Shown here piece after piece: positions 13,156-20,180 of a stretch of DNA of 20,180 bases (positions within the stretch are counted from its first letter, which is position 1; each line of letters begins with the position of its first letter). The notes beneath the pieces are model-generated. The model ran no database searches, was not told the DNA's origin, and saw nothing but the letters and a program-made list of their open reading frames with translations. Where the stretch lies: positions 1 to 20,180 of the IMG/VR virus record IMGVR_UViG_3300042881_000237; one strand, given 5' to 3'. A program made the position numbers and the translations under genes. The DNA comes from a virus.

Positions 13156-13693
13156 ATCGGAACCTAGGGCCGTTAAACCACATGGTAGCCGAGTAGCGAA
13201 TTCCTGACGTCACAGGGATAACCCTATGTTCAAGAATAGACGGGAACGCAATCATTGTCCCCTTTTTCAGCGGTGCTGTGTAGTCGCTGTACAGCCGCAC
13301 TTGGAACTGCCCCGCCTCAAACTCATCGTTCAAGAGGCAGACCACGGTAATCTTGCGGTCTGTTGGAGTGCCAACCAATGTGAAGGTGTCGGTGTGCCAA
13401 GCGTAGTGCTGCTCTGGTCCGTACTCGGCGAACTGAACATTCTCGCGGCCAGTAATGTGGTAATCCCACTTACAGACCTTGTTGGCTTCTAGCGCAAACT
13501 GCTCTAACTTGTCGCCAAGCCAGTAGTTGTCACCGCCAAACCGCACATTGGTATTGCGGGTAGTTTTGTCGTAGGTCTCCCCAGCCACTCCCATAGAAGC
13601 GTCGCGCACCTCGATGCCGGACAGCTCTGCAATGATTTGATCGCAGGTAGCGCTGTCCAGTTCGGATGTATACCAGATGGGTAGGTGTGCCAT
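13154..13693 (-). CDS. 2-oxoglutarate/Fe(II)-dependent oxygenase (prolyl-4-hydroxylase/PKHD-like)
   Basis: This 179-aa protein has the full active-site set of the 2OG-Fe(II) oxygenase superfamily: the iron-binding 'WHTD' (H100 and D102), the distal His in 'FPSILEHRVIPVTSGIRYSA' (H156), and the 2-oxoglutarate-binding Arg ten residues later (R166, with S168). The 'HRV.PVT.G.RYS' string is characteristic of the prolyl-4-hydroxylase/PiuC-like branch. Such enzymes use O2 and 2-oxoglutarate to hydroxylate proteins or small molecules. Members are common in cyanophages and other environmental phages, where substrates are mostly unknown. Here the enzyme is embedded in the tail-fibre operon, one gene before the repeat protein and two before the collagen-like fibre, so a virion protein is a reasonable candidate substrate. 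The ATG overlaps the preceding stop by one base (TAATG). No signal peptide is seen, which suggests cytosolic action. Confidence 0.93.
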   Translation of the reverse strand: MAHLPIWYTSELDSATCDQIIAELSGIEVRDASMGVAGETYDKTTRNTNVRFGGDNYWLGDKLEQFALEANKVCKWDYHITGRENVQFAEYGPEQHYAWHTDTFTLVGTPTDRKITVVCLLNDEFEAGQFQVRLYSDYTAPLKKGTMIAFPSILEHRVIPVTSGIRYSATMWFNGPRFR

Positions 13694-13923
13694 TATTTAG
13701 CTTCTACGTCAGCAACTTCGGGCTTTGTTTCCAAAGCTTCTTTGAGCATCTTAAAGAAGGCGTCCCTGCCAACCTGCATCTGATCCAAGTTGAAGCGGGC
13801 TGAGTCTAGTTTGCGGTCCAAGTCGGCCACATGGTTGACAAGCATCTGTTGCTGCTGCGTCATGTCTTCGTACTTGTACTCTACGCCGTCAATACTCACG
13901 GGGGTCTTTTTTTCGTTTCCCAT
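13693..13923 (-). CDS. Small coiled-coil phage protein (76 aa)
   Basis: A 76-aa acidic protein. It begins with a short beta-like part ('PVSIDGVEYKYEDMTQQQQM') followed by one long charged helix with heptad spacing ('HVADLDRKLDSARFNLDQMQ'), consistent with a coiled-coil oligomer. I recall near-identical architectures as conserved hypothetical proteins in tail regions of environmental phages; no function is established. It has an AAAGGA site, and its stop overlaps the oxygenase start by one base. A fibre-assembly helper or small structural role is possible from position only. Confidence 0.82.
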   Translation of the reverse strand: MGNEKKTPVSIDGVEYKYEDMTQQQQMLVNHVADLDRKLDSARFNLDQMQVGRDAFFKMLKEALETKPEVADVEAK

Positions 13924-13940
13924 GTTATTTCCTTTAAATT

Positions 13941-13962
13941 GCTGCCAAAAGCGGGTGGCAGC
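13941..13962 (-). other. Intergenic hairpin between the 85-aa and 76-aa genes
   Basis: GCTGCC at 13941-13946 pairs perfectly with GGCAGC at 13957-13962 around a 10-base loop. It lies in the longest intergenic gap of the window. On the transcribed strand it is followed by AATTTAAAGGA, not a run of T, so it does not look like an intrinsic terminator. It ends about 10 bases from the AAAGGA ribosome site of the 76-aa gene and could serve as an RNA-processing or mRNA-stability element, or simply be chance. Confidence 0.35.
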
Positions 13963-13968
13963 TTCCCG

Positions 13969-14226
13969 TTATTCTGTTGGGGGTGTTGGTGGTACGTACG
14001 GCACGGGAGGAGTCTGGCTCCAAGCGTAGTTTGCAATGTCCAAGAAATACTGTTGGTCCAGCACTGTATCAGCTTGCGGATCGTTTGGGGTCAAGACGCA
14101 GCGCCAGTAAGTGGTTGAGATTACCACGTCGTCTTTTAAAACGTCCGTGCTTTTACGAATGCCAATACAGCCGTTGGGTTGGATGTTGAACTCGCTGATA
14201 TATGTTACTTCGGTGAAGACTGCCAT
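13969..14226 (-). CDS. Conserved-looking small phage protein (85 aa)
   Basis: An 85-aa protein with a beta-rich first half ('MAVFTEVTYISEFNIQPNGC', then 'IGIRKSTDVL'), a middle segment 'ISTTYWRCVLTPNDPQAD', a helical part ('LDQQYFLDIANYAWS') and a Pro-rich end ('TPPVPYVPPTPPTE'). Short proteins of this layout are frequent between fibre genes in environmental phages, by my recollection, and lack a known function. AAGGA overlaps the stop of the preceding 479-aa fibre gene, so it is translated right after it; a fibre-associated or chaperone role is a guess from context. Confidence 0.78.
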   Translation of the reverse strand: MAVFTEVTYISEFNIQPNGCIGIRKSTDVLKDDVVISTTYWRCVLTPNDPQADTVLDQQYFLDIANYAWSQTPPVPYVPPTPPTE

Positions 14227-14235
14227 GATTTTTCC

Positions 14236-15675
14236 TTAAACAATGTATGAAATAGTGCCTTGAATTTCGCCAGCAGCACTCATACCTGAAACATCTGCAA
14301 ACTGGGTAGCCGCATCTGTAATAACAATTGCCAAATCAGCGCCTGTGTAATTTTGAGACATTGCCCAAGTTATTTGAGTACCCACTGCAAATCCAACCCC
14401 AGAAGTGTAGCCAACAGCACCGGTAGCCCTGTAACTAGCCGCAGAAGTTGAAGTAAATGGAAACCCATTAACACTAAGAGTGCCAGAGCCGCTTTTAGCT
14501 GACCACATAACAAAAAAGTTGACCGTTACAAGGCGTCCTACTTTGGTATAAAAACCAGTCCGAACACCGTATGTAAATGTTCCGGCTGCAAAAGCGGGAG
14601 TAAACGTACCCTCTTCGTAGTCATCCAATGTGTTTGAGTCAGCTGATGCTACTTGAGTTGCGGGGAAGTTGATGCCCGTAAAGTGGCCTGTTTTAAACCG
14701 ATAGCCAGTAGAACCAATGTCTACAAGAGCGCTTTGACGAACATTCAGGCCGTCAAGAGTTGGCTCAAAAGAAGCTCCGTTGAACATAATGCCAGAATAG
14801 CCCGATGCGTTTGAGCCGACAGTGGGAGCGCCGTTGAATGAACCCAAAGCGGTCGAGTTAAGGCCGCCAACTTGCGTTTGAAGATGCACTCCATTTGAGG
14901 CTTTTTTGATGTAAAAGGTACCGTCTGTGTCTATACGGGCTTTTTCTGAAAACCCATCAACATAGAAAGCAATATGAGAACCAGCACGTAAGCTGTCTAC
15001 GTCTGCAACAAGAGCAAGTGAATTATCTGCGTTTGAATTTACGCCAACAAAACCACCAGCTTCACTGTTTGTTGTAACAAAAGTTTCACCACCAAGCACC
15101 TGCAGTCTACCAACAGTAGCAGTTCCAATCGATGAAGTAGTGCCAACTAGTAAGCGACCGCTTGAGTCTATACGGGCAACAGCCGTACCGGAACCATTAA
15201 CATATAAACGAATCCCCCCGCCAGTTTCCGAGAACAAACCAGCATCACTAGATGTGTTCCCTTCAATGGCTCCGCTTACACCCAAAATAGCTTTAGTACT
15301 TCCGTTTTGTCTGGCGGCAAATGCGCCCCCGCCCGTTGTACTGGAGTTATCAATAAAGATTGTTCCGTAGTTTCCAGACGCTTTTGCATGGATGATGGTA
15401 CTAGGAGAACTTACCCCCACACCCAAGTTAGTACCATCAAACACCAACGCACTGCCGCTTGTCAGAACCTTAGAGGCGTTTAAATACAGGACGCCGTTGG
15501 CTGTGCCGCCGGTGTATGCAGGCTGATTGGCAAAAGTTACGACTTGGGATGCGCTGATACTGATCGCAGTTGTACCGTTGGTCTGAAGATCCAAGACCCC
15601 AGAGTTGTCAGCACTCGACTTGAGGCCAGCTGTTCCACTGACTACGCCGTTGTCGGCATTTAGCGATGAGGCCAT
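14236..15675 (-). CDS. Tail fibre protein with unassigned C-terminal beta domain (479 aa)
   Basis: A 479-aa fibre. The N-terminal part ('SSADNSGVLDLQTNGTTAIS') and the middle contain 'NLGVGVSSPSTIIHA', 'VARIDSSGRLLVGTTSS' and 'EKARIDTDGTFYIKKA', members of the GxxGVGTxSP / ARIDSSG repeat family typical of trimeric beta-helical phage fibres. The end is marked by 'DDYEEGTFTPAF' (about residue 350), followed by a beta-rich domain of about 120 residues with no S74 dyad and no C1q pattern; this is the likely receptor-binding or stabilising tip. It starts one base inside the stop of the 706-aa fibre gene (TAATG) behind AAAGGAG. It is a paralogue of the two larger fibres upstream in the repeated region, differing at its end. 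Confidence 0.88.
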   Translation of the reverse strand: MASSLNADNGVVSGTAGLKSSADNSGVLDLQTNGTTAISISASQVVTFANQPAYTGGTANGVLYLNASKVLTSGSALVFDGTNLGVGVSSPSTIIHAKASGNYGTIFIDNSSTTGGGAFAARQNGSTKAILGVSGAIEGNTSSDAGLFSETGGGIRLYVNGSGTAVARIDSSGRLLVGTTSSIGTATVGRLQVLGGETFVTTNSEAGGFVGVNSNADNSLALVADVDSLRAGSHIAFYVDGFSEKARIDTDGTFYIKKASNGVHLQTQVGGLNSTALGSFNGAPTVGSNASGYSGIMFNGASFEPTLDGLNVRQSALVDIGSTGYRFKTGHFTGINFPATQVASADSNTLDDYEEGTFTPAFAAGTFTYGVRTGFYTKVGRLVTVNFFVMWSAKSGSGTLSVNGFPFTSTSAASYRATGAVGYTSGVGFAVGTQITWAMSQNYTGADLAIVITDAATQFADVSGMSAAGEIQGTISYIV

Positions 15676-17795
15676 TACGCGGCTCCTTTAATTGTTGCCA
15701 GCTCGGATTTTACCGAATCAAGTTCTGCTTTGAGTTCTTGGATGGCTGCGGTCAGGGTTGCTACTAGGAACGATACATCAATGCCTTGGTACTGGGGGTT
15801 GCCTTCTGCATCAACAGCATCCTTTATTCCTGTTACAGCTTGGGGCATAACTTCTGCAAGCTCATGGGCAATAAAACCTTGACCGTCTGAACCGTCAATC
15901 TTCCATTTGTAGGTGACAGGCTTAAGCGAAGCAACCTTGGCAAGCGCATCAGTCATTGGCTGGATGTCTGCCTTCAGGCGGTAGTCCGATGCTGTGTTGT
16001 AAGCGGTTGATGAACCACTGGTAATAATTGAACCAACAGCGCCGTTGGGGTTTTTAAAATAGCCAACGTAACTACTTGCGGTTGAAGTTGCTGAAGCAAT
16101 AATTCCCCAGCCCGCGCCACCAAGAAATGAAGTGTTTGCAAAAGCTAGTCCGCCCGATGAGGGGTTTGAACTCGTAGTCCCCACCAACACATTACCTTCA
16201 CCATCAACCCGCATACGCTCATAGCAATCAGTAAGGCCGCTAGTAGTTGCGTTGTGTGTATAAAAAGCAAGGACTGTGTCCCATCCACTATCAGGAGCGG
16301 ATCGGAATGAAGCAATACCCGCTTGGTGTGGTCCAGTAGCAAACCACAAACCAACAGCATTATTTGTAGTTGCTGTAGTGGTATTGTAGATTTGGATACC
16401 CTGCATGTTGCTACCAATAGTAGCTGTGCCAGTTATAACCGCGCCCGCAGCCGCCGCCGATAATCTCATTGGAGGATCTGTTCTGCCAACACCTAAATTA
16501 CCACTTGGATCAAAGCGAGCACGTTCTGTCAGCGTAGTGTCTGTTCCTACAGAAACAGTGGCCTCCGCTGCCGTGAAGAACTTAATTGCGCCATACCCAA
16601 CATTAACGGCAGACCTTGCCCAAGCAAGATTAAAAGAGCTTGCAAACCCGTTTGAGGTGCTGCTGTAACGAACGCCACTACCAAGCACTAAATCGCCACT
16701 GCCTGCCTGACGGAACATAGTGGCAAGACTGGTGTTATCAGTTGACTCCGGGAAAGAAATGTTGGTGCTGTTTGCAACGCCAAAACCGGGAGAACCATTC
16801 CCTGTAGTTCCCACCAGAAAGTTGCCACCTGAGGTTATACGGGCACGTTCTGAGCCATTGGCATTAAATGTCATAGCACCATATGGTGAATTTAATCTAA
16901 GAATGCCAGCGTATGCACTAAGGTTTGCACCCCAACTAATAATGTCTTCATTTGCAAATCTAAAACGCATATAGTTATATGCGCCACCCGCAGTTGCAAG
17001 GTTGATATCAACAAATTGATTAACCGCACTTGATGTGTCTTGCAAACTTAAAGCCGTTTGACCATTACCAAAATTATTTCCGTAAATTGTTCCCGCAACA
17101 GATAGACGACCGTTGTCAGCTGTAGTGCCAACCAGTAAATTTCCGCCTGACGTTATACGGACACGTTCTGTGTTGTTAGTGCCTAATGTCAGTGCTGCAT
17201 TCGCGCTATTTTGGATAATGAATACGCCACCAGTTGACTTAATATTGCCCGTGTAAACAGAGTTATCAATTAAGTCTATTCGGGGGATGGTTGCGTTAGT
17301 AGCAATTTCAAGCGCGTAGCCAGTACCGTATGCACCCGCAGTATTTCTAATATCAACAGTATTGCCAATAACGGTTACTTTGCCGTTTGGCGACGCAGTA
17401 CCAATACCAAAGTTACCAGAGGAGCTAAGATTAAGTGCGGTCGCATTAGCTGTGTTACCAATGGATAAGTCACCAGAACCAGTCGTGATGCCAATATAAA
17501 GATTACCGTTTGAAGCCGCTTCAATTCGGCCTACATTAGTGCCGTTGTAGTCTGTGTAGATTCCAGAATTTCCGCTTGTACGCTTTACATACAGAGCAGA
17601 CGCAGGCGACGCAGTACCAACACCCAAGTTACCACTTGAGTTCAAAACCAAATTGCCATTGGCCACGTTCAACGTGTCTGTGCTCTGGTCGCCCAGAATG
17701 GTGTTGCCTGTGGTTGTTAAGTTGATGAGCGTGGTACTGCCCGTGTTAATCAGGCCGGGCGTTGTAATCCCAGTATCGCCATTGAGCGTAATCAT
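15675..17795 (-). CDS. Tail fibre with C-terminal S74 intramolecular chaperone (706 aa)
   Basis: A 706-aa fibre that opens with 'MITLNGDTGITTPGLINTGS' and a short linker to a beta-helix region of many 'GNLGVGTASP' and 'ERARITSGGNFLVGTT' repeats spanning about residues 50-590. Residues 600-706 are an S74 domain: 'SDYRLK' (S603 and K608 as the Ser-Lys dyad), 'QGFIAHELAEVMPQAV', 'GIDVSFLVATLTAAIQELKA' and a C-terminal coiled coil. Such domains fold and trimerise the fibre and are then self-cleaved before the Ser. The consensus match is close, so autocleavage is expected. GGAG precedes the ATG three bases after the upstream 83-aa gene. Confidence 0.92.
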   Translation of the reverse strand: MITLNGDTGITTPGLINTGSTTLINLTTTGNTILGDQSTDTLNVANGNLVLNSSGNLGVGTASPASALYVKRTSGNSGIYTDYNGTNVGRIEAASNGNLYIGITTGSGDLSIGNTANATALNLSSSGNFGIGTASPNGKVTVIGNTVDIRNTAGAYGTGYALEIATNATIPRIDLIDNSVYTGNIKSTGGVFIIQNSANAALTLGTNNTERVRITSGGNLLVGTTADNGRLSVAGTIYGNNFGNGQTALSLQDTSSAVNQFVDINLATAGGAYNYMRFRFANEDIISWGANLSAYAGILRLNSPYGAMTFNANGSERARITSGGNFLVGTTGNGSPGFGVANSTNISFPESTDNTSLATMFRQAGSGDLVLGSGVRYSSTSNGFASSFNLAWARSAVNVGYGAIKFFTAAEATVSVGTDTTLTERARFDPSGNLGVGRTDPPMRLSAAAAGAVITGTATIGSNMQGIQIYNTTTATTNNAVGLWFATGPHQAGIASFRSAPDSGWDTVLAFYTHNATTSGLTDCYERMRVDGEGNVLVGTTSSNPSSGGLAFANTSFLGGAGWGIIASATSTASSYVGYFKNPNGAVGSIITSGSSTAYNTASDYRLKADIQPMTDALAKVASLKPVTYKWKIDGSDGQGFIAHELAEVMPQAVTGIKDAVDAEGNPQYQGIDVSFLVATLTAAIQELKAELDSVKSELATIKGAA
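16815..17174 (-). repeat. Dispersed 30-50-bp fibre repeats (ERARITSGGN / LLVGTT) in the 706-aa gene
   Basis: Copies at about 16815-16858 and 17131-17174 share the strings 'cca.cagaaagttgcc' or 'ccagtaaatttccgcc' followed by 'tatacgg.cacgttctg' on the plus strand. They match similar segments in the neighbouring 690-aa gene more closely than random coding sequence would, giving sites for recombination between fibre genes. Confidence 0.75.
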
Positions 17796-17798
17796 GAT

Positions 17799-18050
17799 TT
17801 AGGCTCCGTTGATGGGCGCTTCAGCCGGTGCAACCCAACCCTCTGCGAACGCAAGCGATACCATCTCGGCTTTTGTTGCTGGAATTGGCGTGCCGGTTTC
17901 CAAACACTTTGTAACGCAAAGTTGAACAATAGAATCTACAGCAATGTCTGCGCGGGCAGTTGCCGCGTTTTGAATCCATTCATGCGTAGATACAGCAATG
18001 CTTGTAAAAGCTTGCGCTTGTGTTGCATCGAGTGTGACAGTGTAGTCCAT
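17799..18050 (-). CDS. Small phage protein between two fibre genes (83 aa)
   Basis: An 83-aa mainly helical acidic protein. It includes 'MDYTVTLDATQAQAFTSIAV', then 'THEWIQNAATARADIAVDSI', with a Trp-centred helix pair, two Cys (64 region 'LCVTKCLET') and a short 'AEGWVAPAEAPINGA' end. I recall small proteins of this shape ('SPQDWIENA'-like centre) as conserved hypotheticals in tail modules of environmental phages. AAAGGA precedes the ATG, and the stop is three bases before the next fibre start. A fibre-assembly helper is possible; nothing in the sequence proves it. Confidence 0.8.
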   Translation of the reverse strand: MDYTVTLDATQAQAFTSIAVSTHEWIQNAATARADIAVDSIVQLCVTKCLETGTPIPATKAEMVSLAFAEGWVAPAEAPINGA

Positions 18051-18060
18051 GATTTTTCCT

Positions 18061-20133
18061 TTAACCTAAAAGCCAGCCCATAAAGCCACTAACAATACCG
18101 TTACTGCTAGTGTTGATGTCATCTGAACCGGACAATACAACAGCGGGTGAAGCACCGTTGTAGAACCCCGCCTGTACGAAATCATTTGCAGATAAACTTA
18201 TAGTGAGTGTAGTCGTGCCGTTAGGCCCGTACCCCGCGCCGTTAACAAAAGCGCGAGAAAACTCGACACCATTGACATATATTTTTGGCTCATACGTAGT
18301 ACTGCTCACTGGACGACCAGAAGTTTGGTGGCAAAAATAGTAAACCCCTGTAACAGGAGCGGTGAACCTGCCATTCCCAGAGTTATAGTGCCCGCCACGG
18401 TTTAATTTTACAGATCCGTATATGTAAGGAGAACTGCCGGGCGTAAATGTTATGGCTTGTTCCGTCGCCATAAACGCTGGCTGATACGGCAGTGTTAGTT
18501 GGCCGCCTGTATTTACGCGCAACCTTTCTGTAAATGCGCCGTTGGTTGTGTTGACCTGCCCAAAAGTAAAAATTCCGTTACCGCCGCCGGGAGCACCAGA
18601 CCAAGCAGATAACTCATAGCTGGAACCACTTAAATCAACCCCAAAGCCAGAAGCTACACCACCTGAAGACCCATCATCGTATACGGCTAGTTTTCTTCCA
18701 ACCGCATTACCTAAACTTAAACGATATTGCGGAGTCGAAGTGCCAATACCAAAGTTACCGCCTGATGTTATACGGACACGTTCTGAACCGCCTGATGAAA
18801 ATGTAAACGCACCAGCAGATGTATTGCCAGCAGTAAAACGATATTCACCATCACCTAAAGTACCGCCACCCGCCAGTTTTGAAATTGCGTAAGAGTTATC
18901 AGCGCTGGCGTTAAATTGAATTTTTACGCCTGTTACATCTTTAAATGATAACTCGCCGCCCCCACTAGTTGCTCCAAGTAAAAATTTACCGCTTGAGGTT
19001 ATACGGGCAAGTTCTACGCTTCCGTAGCGGAAATAAATACTATTTCCATTCCCGGATGTAATCGCCGCATCTGATGACGTTGCAATAACGACGCTACCCG
19101 CAAGCCCAGTTGTTGTAGGGCCATCTTGAGCGTTGCCATACAAGTTTATTGAAGCGCCTTTACTAAGGTTAAGTGATCCGGGATTGCCTACTTGTATATT
19201 TAAACCAAACCCTTGATTTGCTGATGTACCAGATGTCATCAACGCATTACCAAATTGATCCGTGCTAAACCCAATCCCTTGTCCAACATTTACCGCAAGT
19301 TTTCCAAAAGAAGAAGGGCTTGTAGTACCGATACCAAAATTACCGCTTGTGTCTATACGGGCACGTTCTGTGTTGTTGGTGACGAAAAGTAACGGGTGAT
19401 TTGACTCCGTACCAAATAGAACTATTGACCCGTCAGAACTATTCCATACGGATGTTACTCCTACAGAAGTTTCTTTGTTGTAAATAAGAGACGGCCCAGA
19501 TTTTGAAACTTCAAGTCTTCCGCTAGGGCTTGTAGTACCAATACCAAAGTTACCGGCTGAGGTTATGCGGGCACGTTCTGCTCCATTGGTACTAAGCTGT
19601 AAAGAACCCGCTCTTGTGTTTACAACAGACATTTCAGTACCATCGTGATACACATAACCTGCGGCATTACCGCCTGTCTTCAACGCCAACAAAGATGTTG
19701 AAGAACCATTGATCTCAACTAAGCCACGACCCGATGCGCTATAAGTTGGCGATGTTGTCCCAACCAGCAAGTTACCACTTGAGTCTATACGGGCGCGTTC
19801 TGCGCCATTAGTATTAAAAATTAGAGCAAGGTAATCAGCCCCACCATTTATGCTGTATTCAGTACTAGAAGAGCCAAAACGCAATGTGCCTTGAGTATCA
19901 CTTCCAGTAGAAACAATTACAGGAGTTCCTGTTGCGCCTGTTTTTAATCTAGCTGAACCTGAAACATCTAATTTATATGCGGGACTTCCTGTACCAATAC
20001 CAACGTTTTGACTCGTATCAATAGTCACCGCAGTCGTAGCAGACGCGCCAGTCTTAAGTACCAGCGCTCCCGTAGAGTCTGATGTGACGACGTACCCAGT
20101 CGTGGTAGTTGTTCCGGCGGCTATGCTACTCAT
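18061..20133 (-). CDS. Tail fibre with C-terminal C1q/TNF-like domain (690 aa)
   Basis: A 690-aa fibre. From about residue 25 to 540 it is built of beta-helical repeats of the 'NVGIGTGSPAYKLDVSGSAR' and 'GAERARIDSSGNLLVGTTSP' type, at least six recognisable. Residues 548-690 form a C1q/TNF-like jelly-roll end: 'QPAFMATEQAITF', 'FTAPVTGVYYF', 'KIYVNGVEFSRAF', 'LSANDFVQAGFYNG' and a hydrophobic final strand 'SGFMGWLLG'. C1q-like tips trimerise and often bind carbohydrates or proteins, so receptor recognition is likely. The ATG follows AAGGA overlapping the previous stop. The repeat body is shared with the 706-aa and 479-aa fibres, while the tip differs from both. Confidence 0.9.
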   Translation of the reverse strand: MSSIAAGTTTTTGYVVTSDSTGALVLKTGASATTAVTIDTSQNVGIGTGSPAYKLDVSGSARLKTGATGTPVIVSTGSDTQGTLRFGSSSTEYSINGGADYLALIFNTNGAERARIDSSGNLLVGTTSPTYSASGRGLVEINGSSTSLLALKTGGNAAGYVYHDGTEMSVVNTRAGSLQLSTNGAERARITSAGNFGIGTTSPSGRLEVSKSGPSLIYNKETSVGVTSVWNSSDGSIVLFGTESNHPLLFVTNNTERARIDTSGNFGIGTTSPSSFGKLAVNVGQGIGFSTDQFGNALMTSGTSANQGFGLNIQVGNPGSLNLSKGASINLYGNAQDGPTTTGLAGSVVIATSSDAAITSGNGNSIYFRYGSVELARITSSGKFLLGATSGGGELSFKDVTGVKIQFNASADNSYAISKLAGGGTLGDGEYRFTAGNTSAGAFTFSSGGSERVRITSGGNFGIGTSTPQYRLSLGNAVGRKLAVYDDGSSGGVASGFGVDLSGSSYELSAWSGAPGGGNGIFTFGQVNTTNGAFTERLRVNTGGQLTLPYQPAFMATEQAITFTPGSSPYIYGSVKLNRGGHYNSGNGRFTAPVTGVYYFCHQTSGRPVSSTTYEPKIYVNGVEFSRAFVNGAGYGPNGTTTLTISLSANDFVQAGFYNGASPAVVLSGSDDINTSSNGIVSGFMGWLLG
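18735..19806 (-). repeat. Dispersed 30-60-bp fibre repeats (NFGIGTTSP / ERARIDSSG) in the 690-aa gene
   Basis: At least five copies, near 18735-18792, 18965-19020, 19313-19380, 19528-19590 and 19754-19806, carry plus-strand 'ccaataccaaagttaccg' type segments followed by 'tatacgggcacgttctg'. The DNA match between copies is high over 30-60 bases, whereas the sequence between copies is unrelated. Confidence 0.8.
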
Positions 20134-20142
20134 TTTTATTCC

Positions 20143-20180
20143 TTACACAATAATCCAGCGTTGCCCGCTAGCGATTGAAA
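20143..20180 (-). CDS. Partial CDS: C-terminal end of an upstream gene
   Basis: The last 12 complete codons of a minus-strand frame, ending '...SIASGQRWIIV' and TAA at 20143-20145, are visible. The stop is nine bases before the 690-aa fibre start and overlaps its AAGGA site, the same junction style used elsewhere in this operon, which supports it being a real gene. Nothing can be said of its function beyond a hydrophobic C-terminal strand; an alternative open frame in this short stretch cannot be excluded. Confidence 0.5.
   Translation of the reverse strand, partial: SIASGQRWIIV

Noticed and set aside
13941-13962. Intrinsic transcription terminator
   Set aside because: The hairpin is real but short, with a 10-base loop and no following T tract on the transcribed strand, so I list it only as a structure.
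14900-19806. Possible diversity-generating retroelement target in the fibre genes
   Set aside because: No reverse transcriptase, no template/variable repeat pair with adenine-specific differences, and the fibre tips lack the C-type lectin pattern; the repeats are better explained as fibre-body modules.
1-20180. Attachment site, integrase or other integration evidence for a prophage
   Set aside because: No integrase, tRNA gene, direct repeat pair or host-type gene was seen; whether this is a prophage or a free phage cannot be decided from the window.

Overview
This window looks like one contiguous part of the late (structural and lysis) region of a tailed double-stranded DNA phage or prophage (Caudoviricetes). 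All supported genes lie on the minus strand, so the reading order is right to left, from 20180 down to 1. Packing is very tight. The longest stretch without a gene is about 45 bases (13924-13968), most junctions overlap by 1 or 4 bases or leave under 20, and no stretch of 300 bases lacks a gene. I saw no tRNA, integrase, transposase, CRISPR array, convincing promoter or classical terminator. A Gram-negative host is inferred from a lipobox lipoprotein in the lysis cassette plus a virion transglycosylase. The protein types resemble those common in uncultured freshwater and marine phages; the host genus cannot be read from the sequence.

Region A (20180-13969) is a fibre module: three large beta-rich fibre proteins (690, 706 and 479 aa) separated or followed by small ORFs (83 and 85 aa). 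The three fibres share short repeats but end differently: a C1q/TNF-like domain, an S74 intramolecular chaperone domain, and an unassigned beta domain. Region B (13923-10184) holds a 76-aa coiled-coil protein, a 2-oxoglutarate/Fe(II) oxygenase, a 298-aa protein built of about twelve 20-residue repeats plus a tryptophan repeat, a 486-aa collagen-like fibre with an S74-type C-terminus, and a 196-aa fibre-like protein.

Region C (10165-8230) is a lysis cassette of six genes joined by five successive 4-base overlaps (GTGA or ATGA): a 164-aa membrane-anchored helical protein, a 49-aa one-TM protein, a 59-aa cysteine-rich lipoprotein, a 97-aa two-TM protein, a 3TM-type holin and an M15 peptidase endolysin. 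The 49-aa and 59-aa genes are short and were read directly from the sequence. Region D (8199-1) encodes tail or neck and DNA-ejection components: a 692-aa tail hub or nozzle candidate, a 224-aa structural protein, a 747-aa low-complexity virion protein with in-frame tandem repeats, a 346-aa Gln/Ala-rich protein, a 660-aa virion lytic transglycosylase and the start of another protein.

Working model: the late operon builds a tail with several fibres, assembles an ejection apparatus carrying a cell-wall hydrolase, and lyses the host with a multi-component cassette. The most intriguing arrangement is a prolyl-hydroxylase-like oxygenase two genes from a collagen-like (Gly-Pro-Thr) fibre, which raises the possibility of enzymatic modification of the phage fibre.
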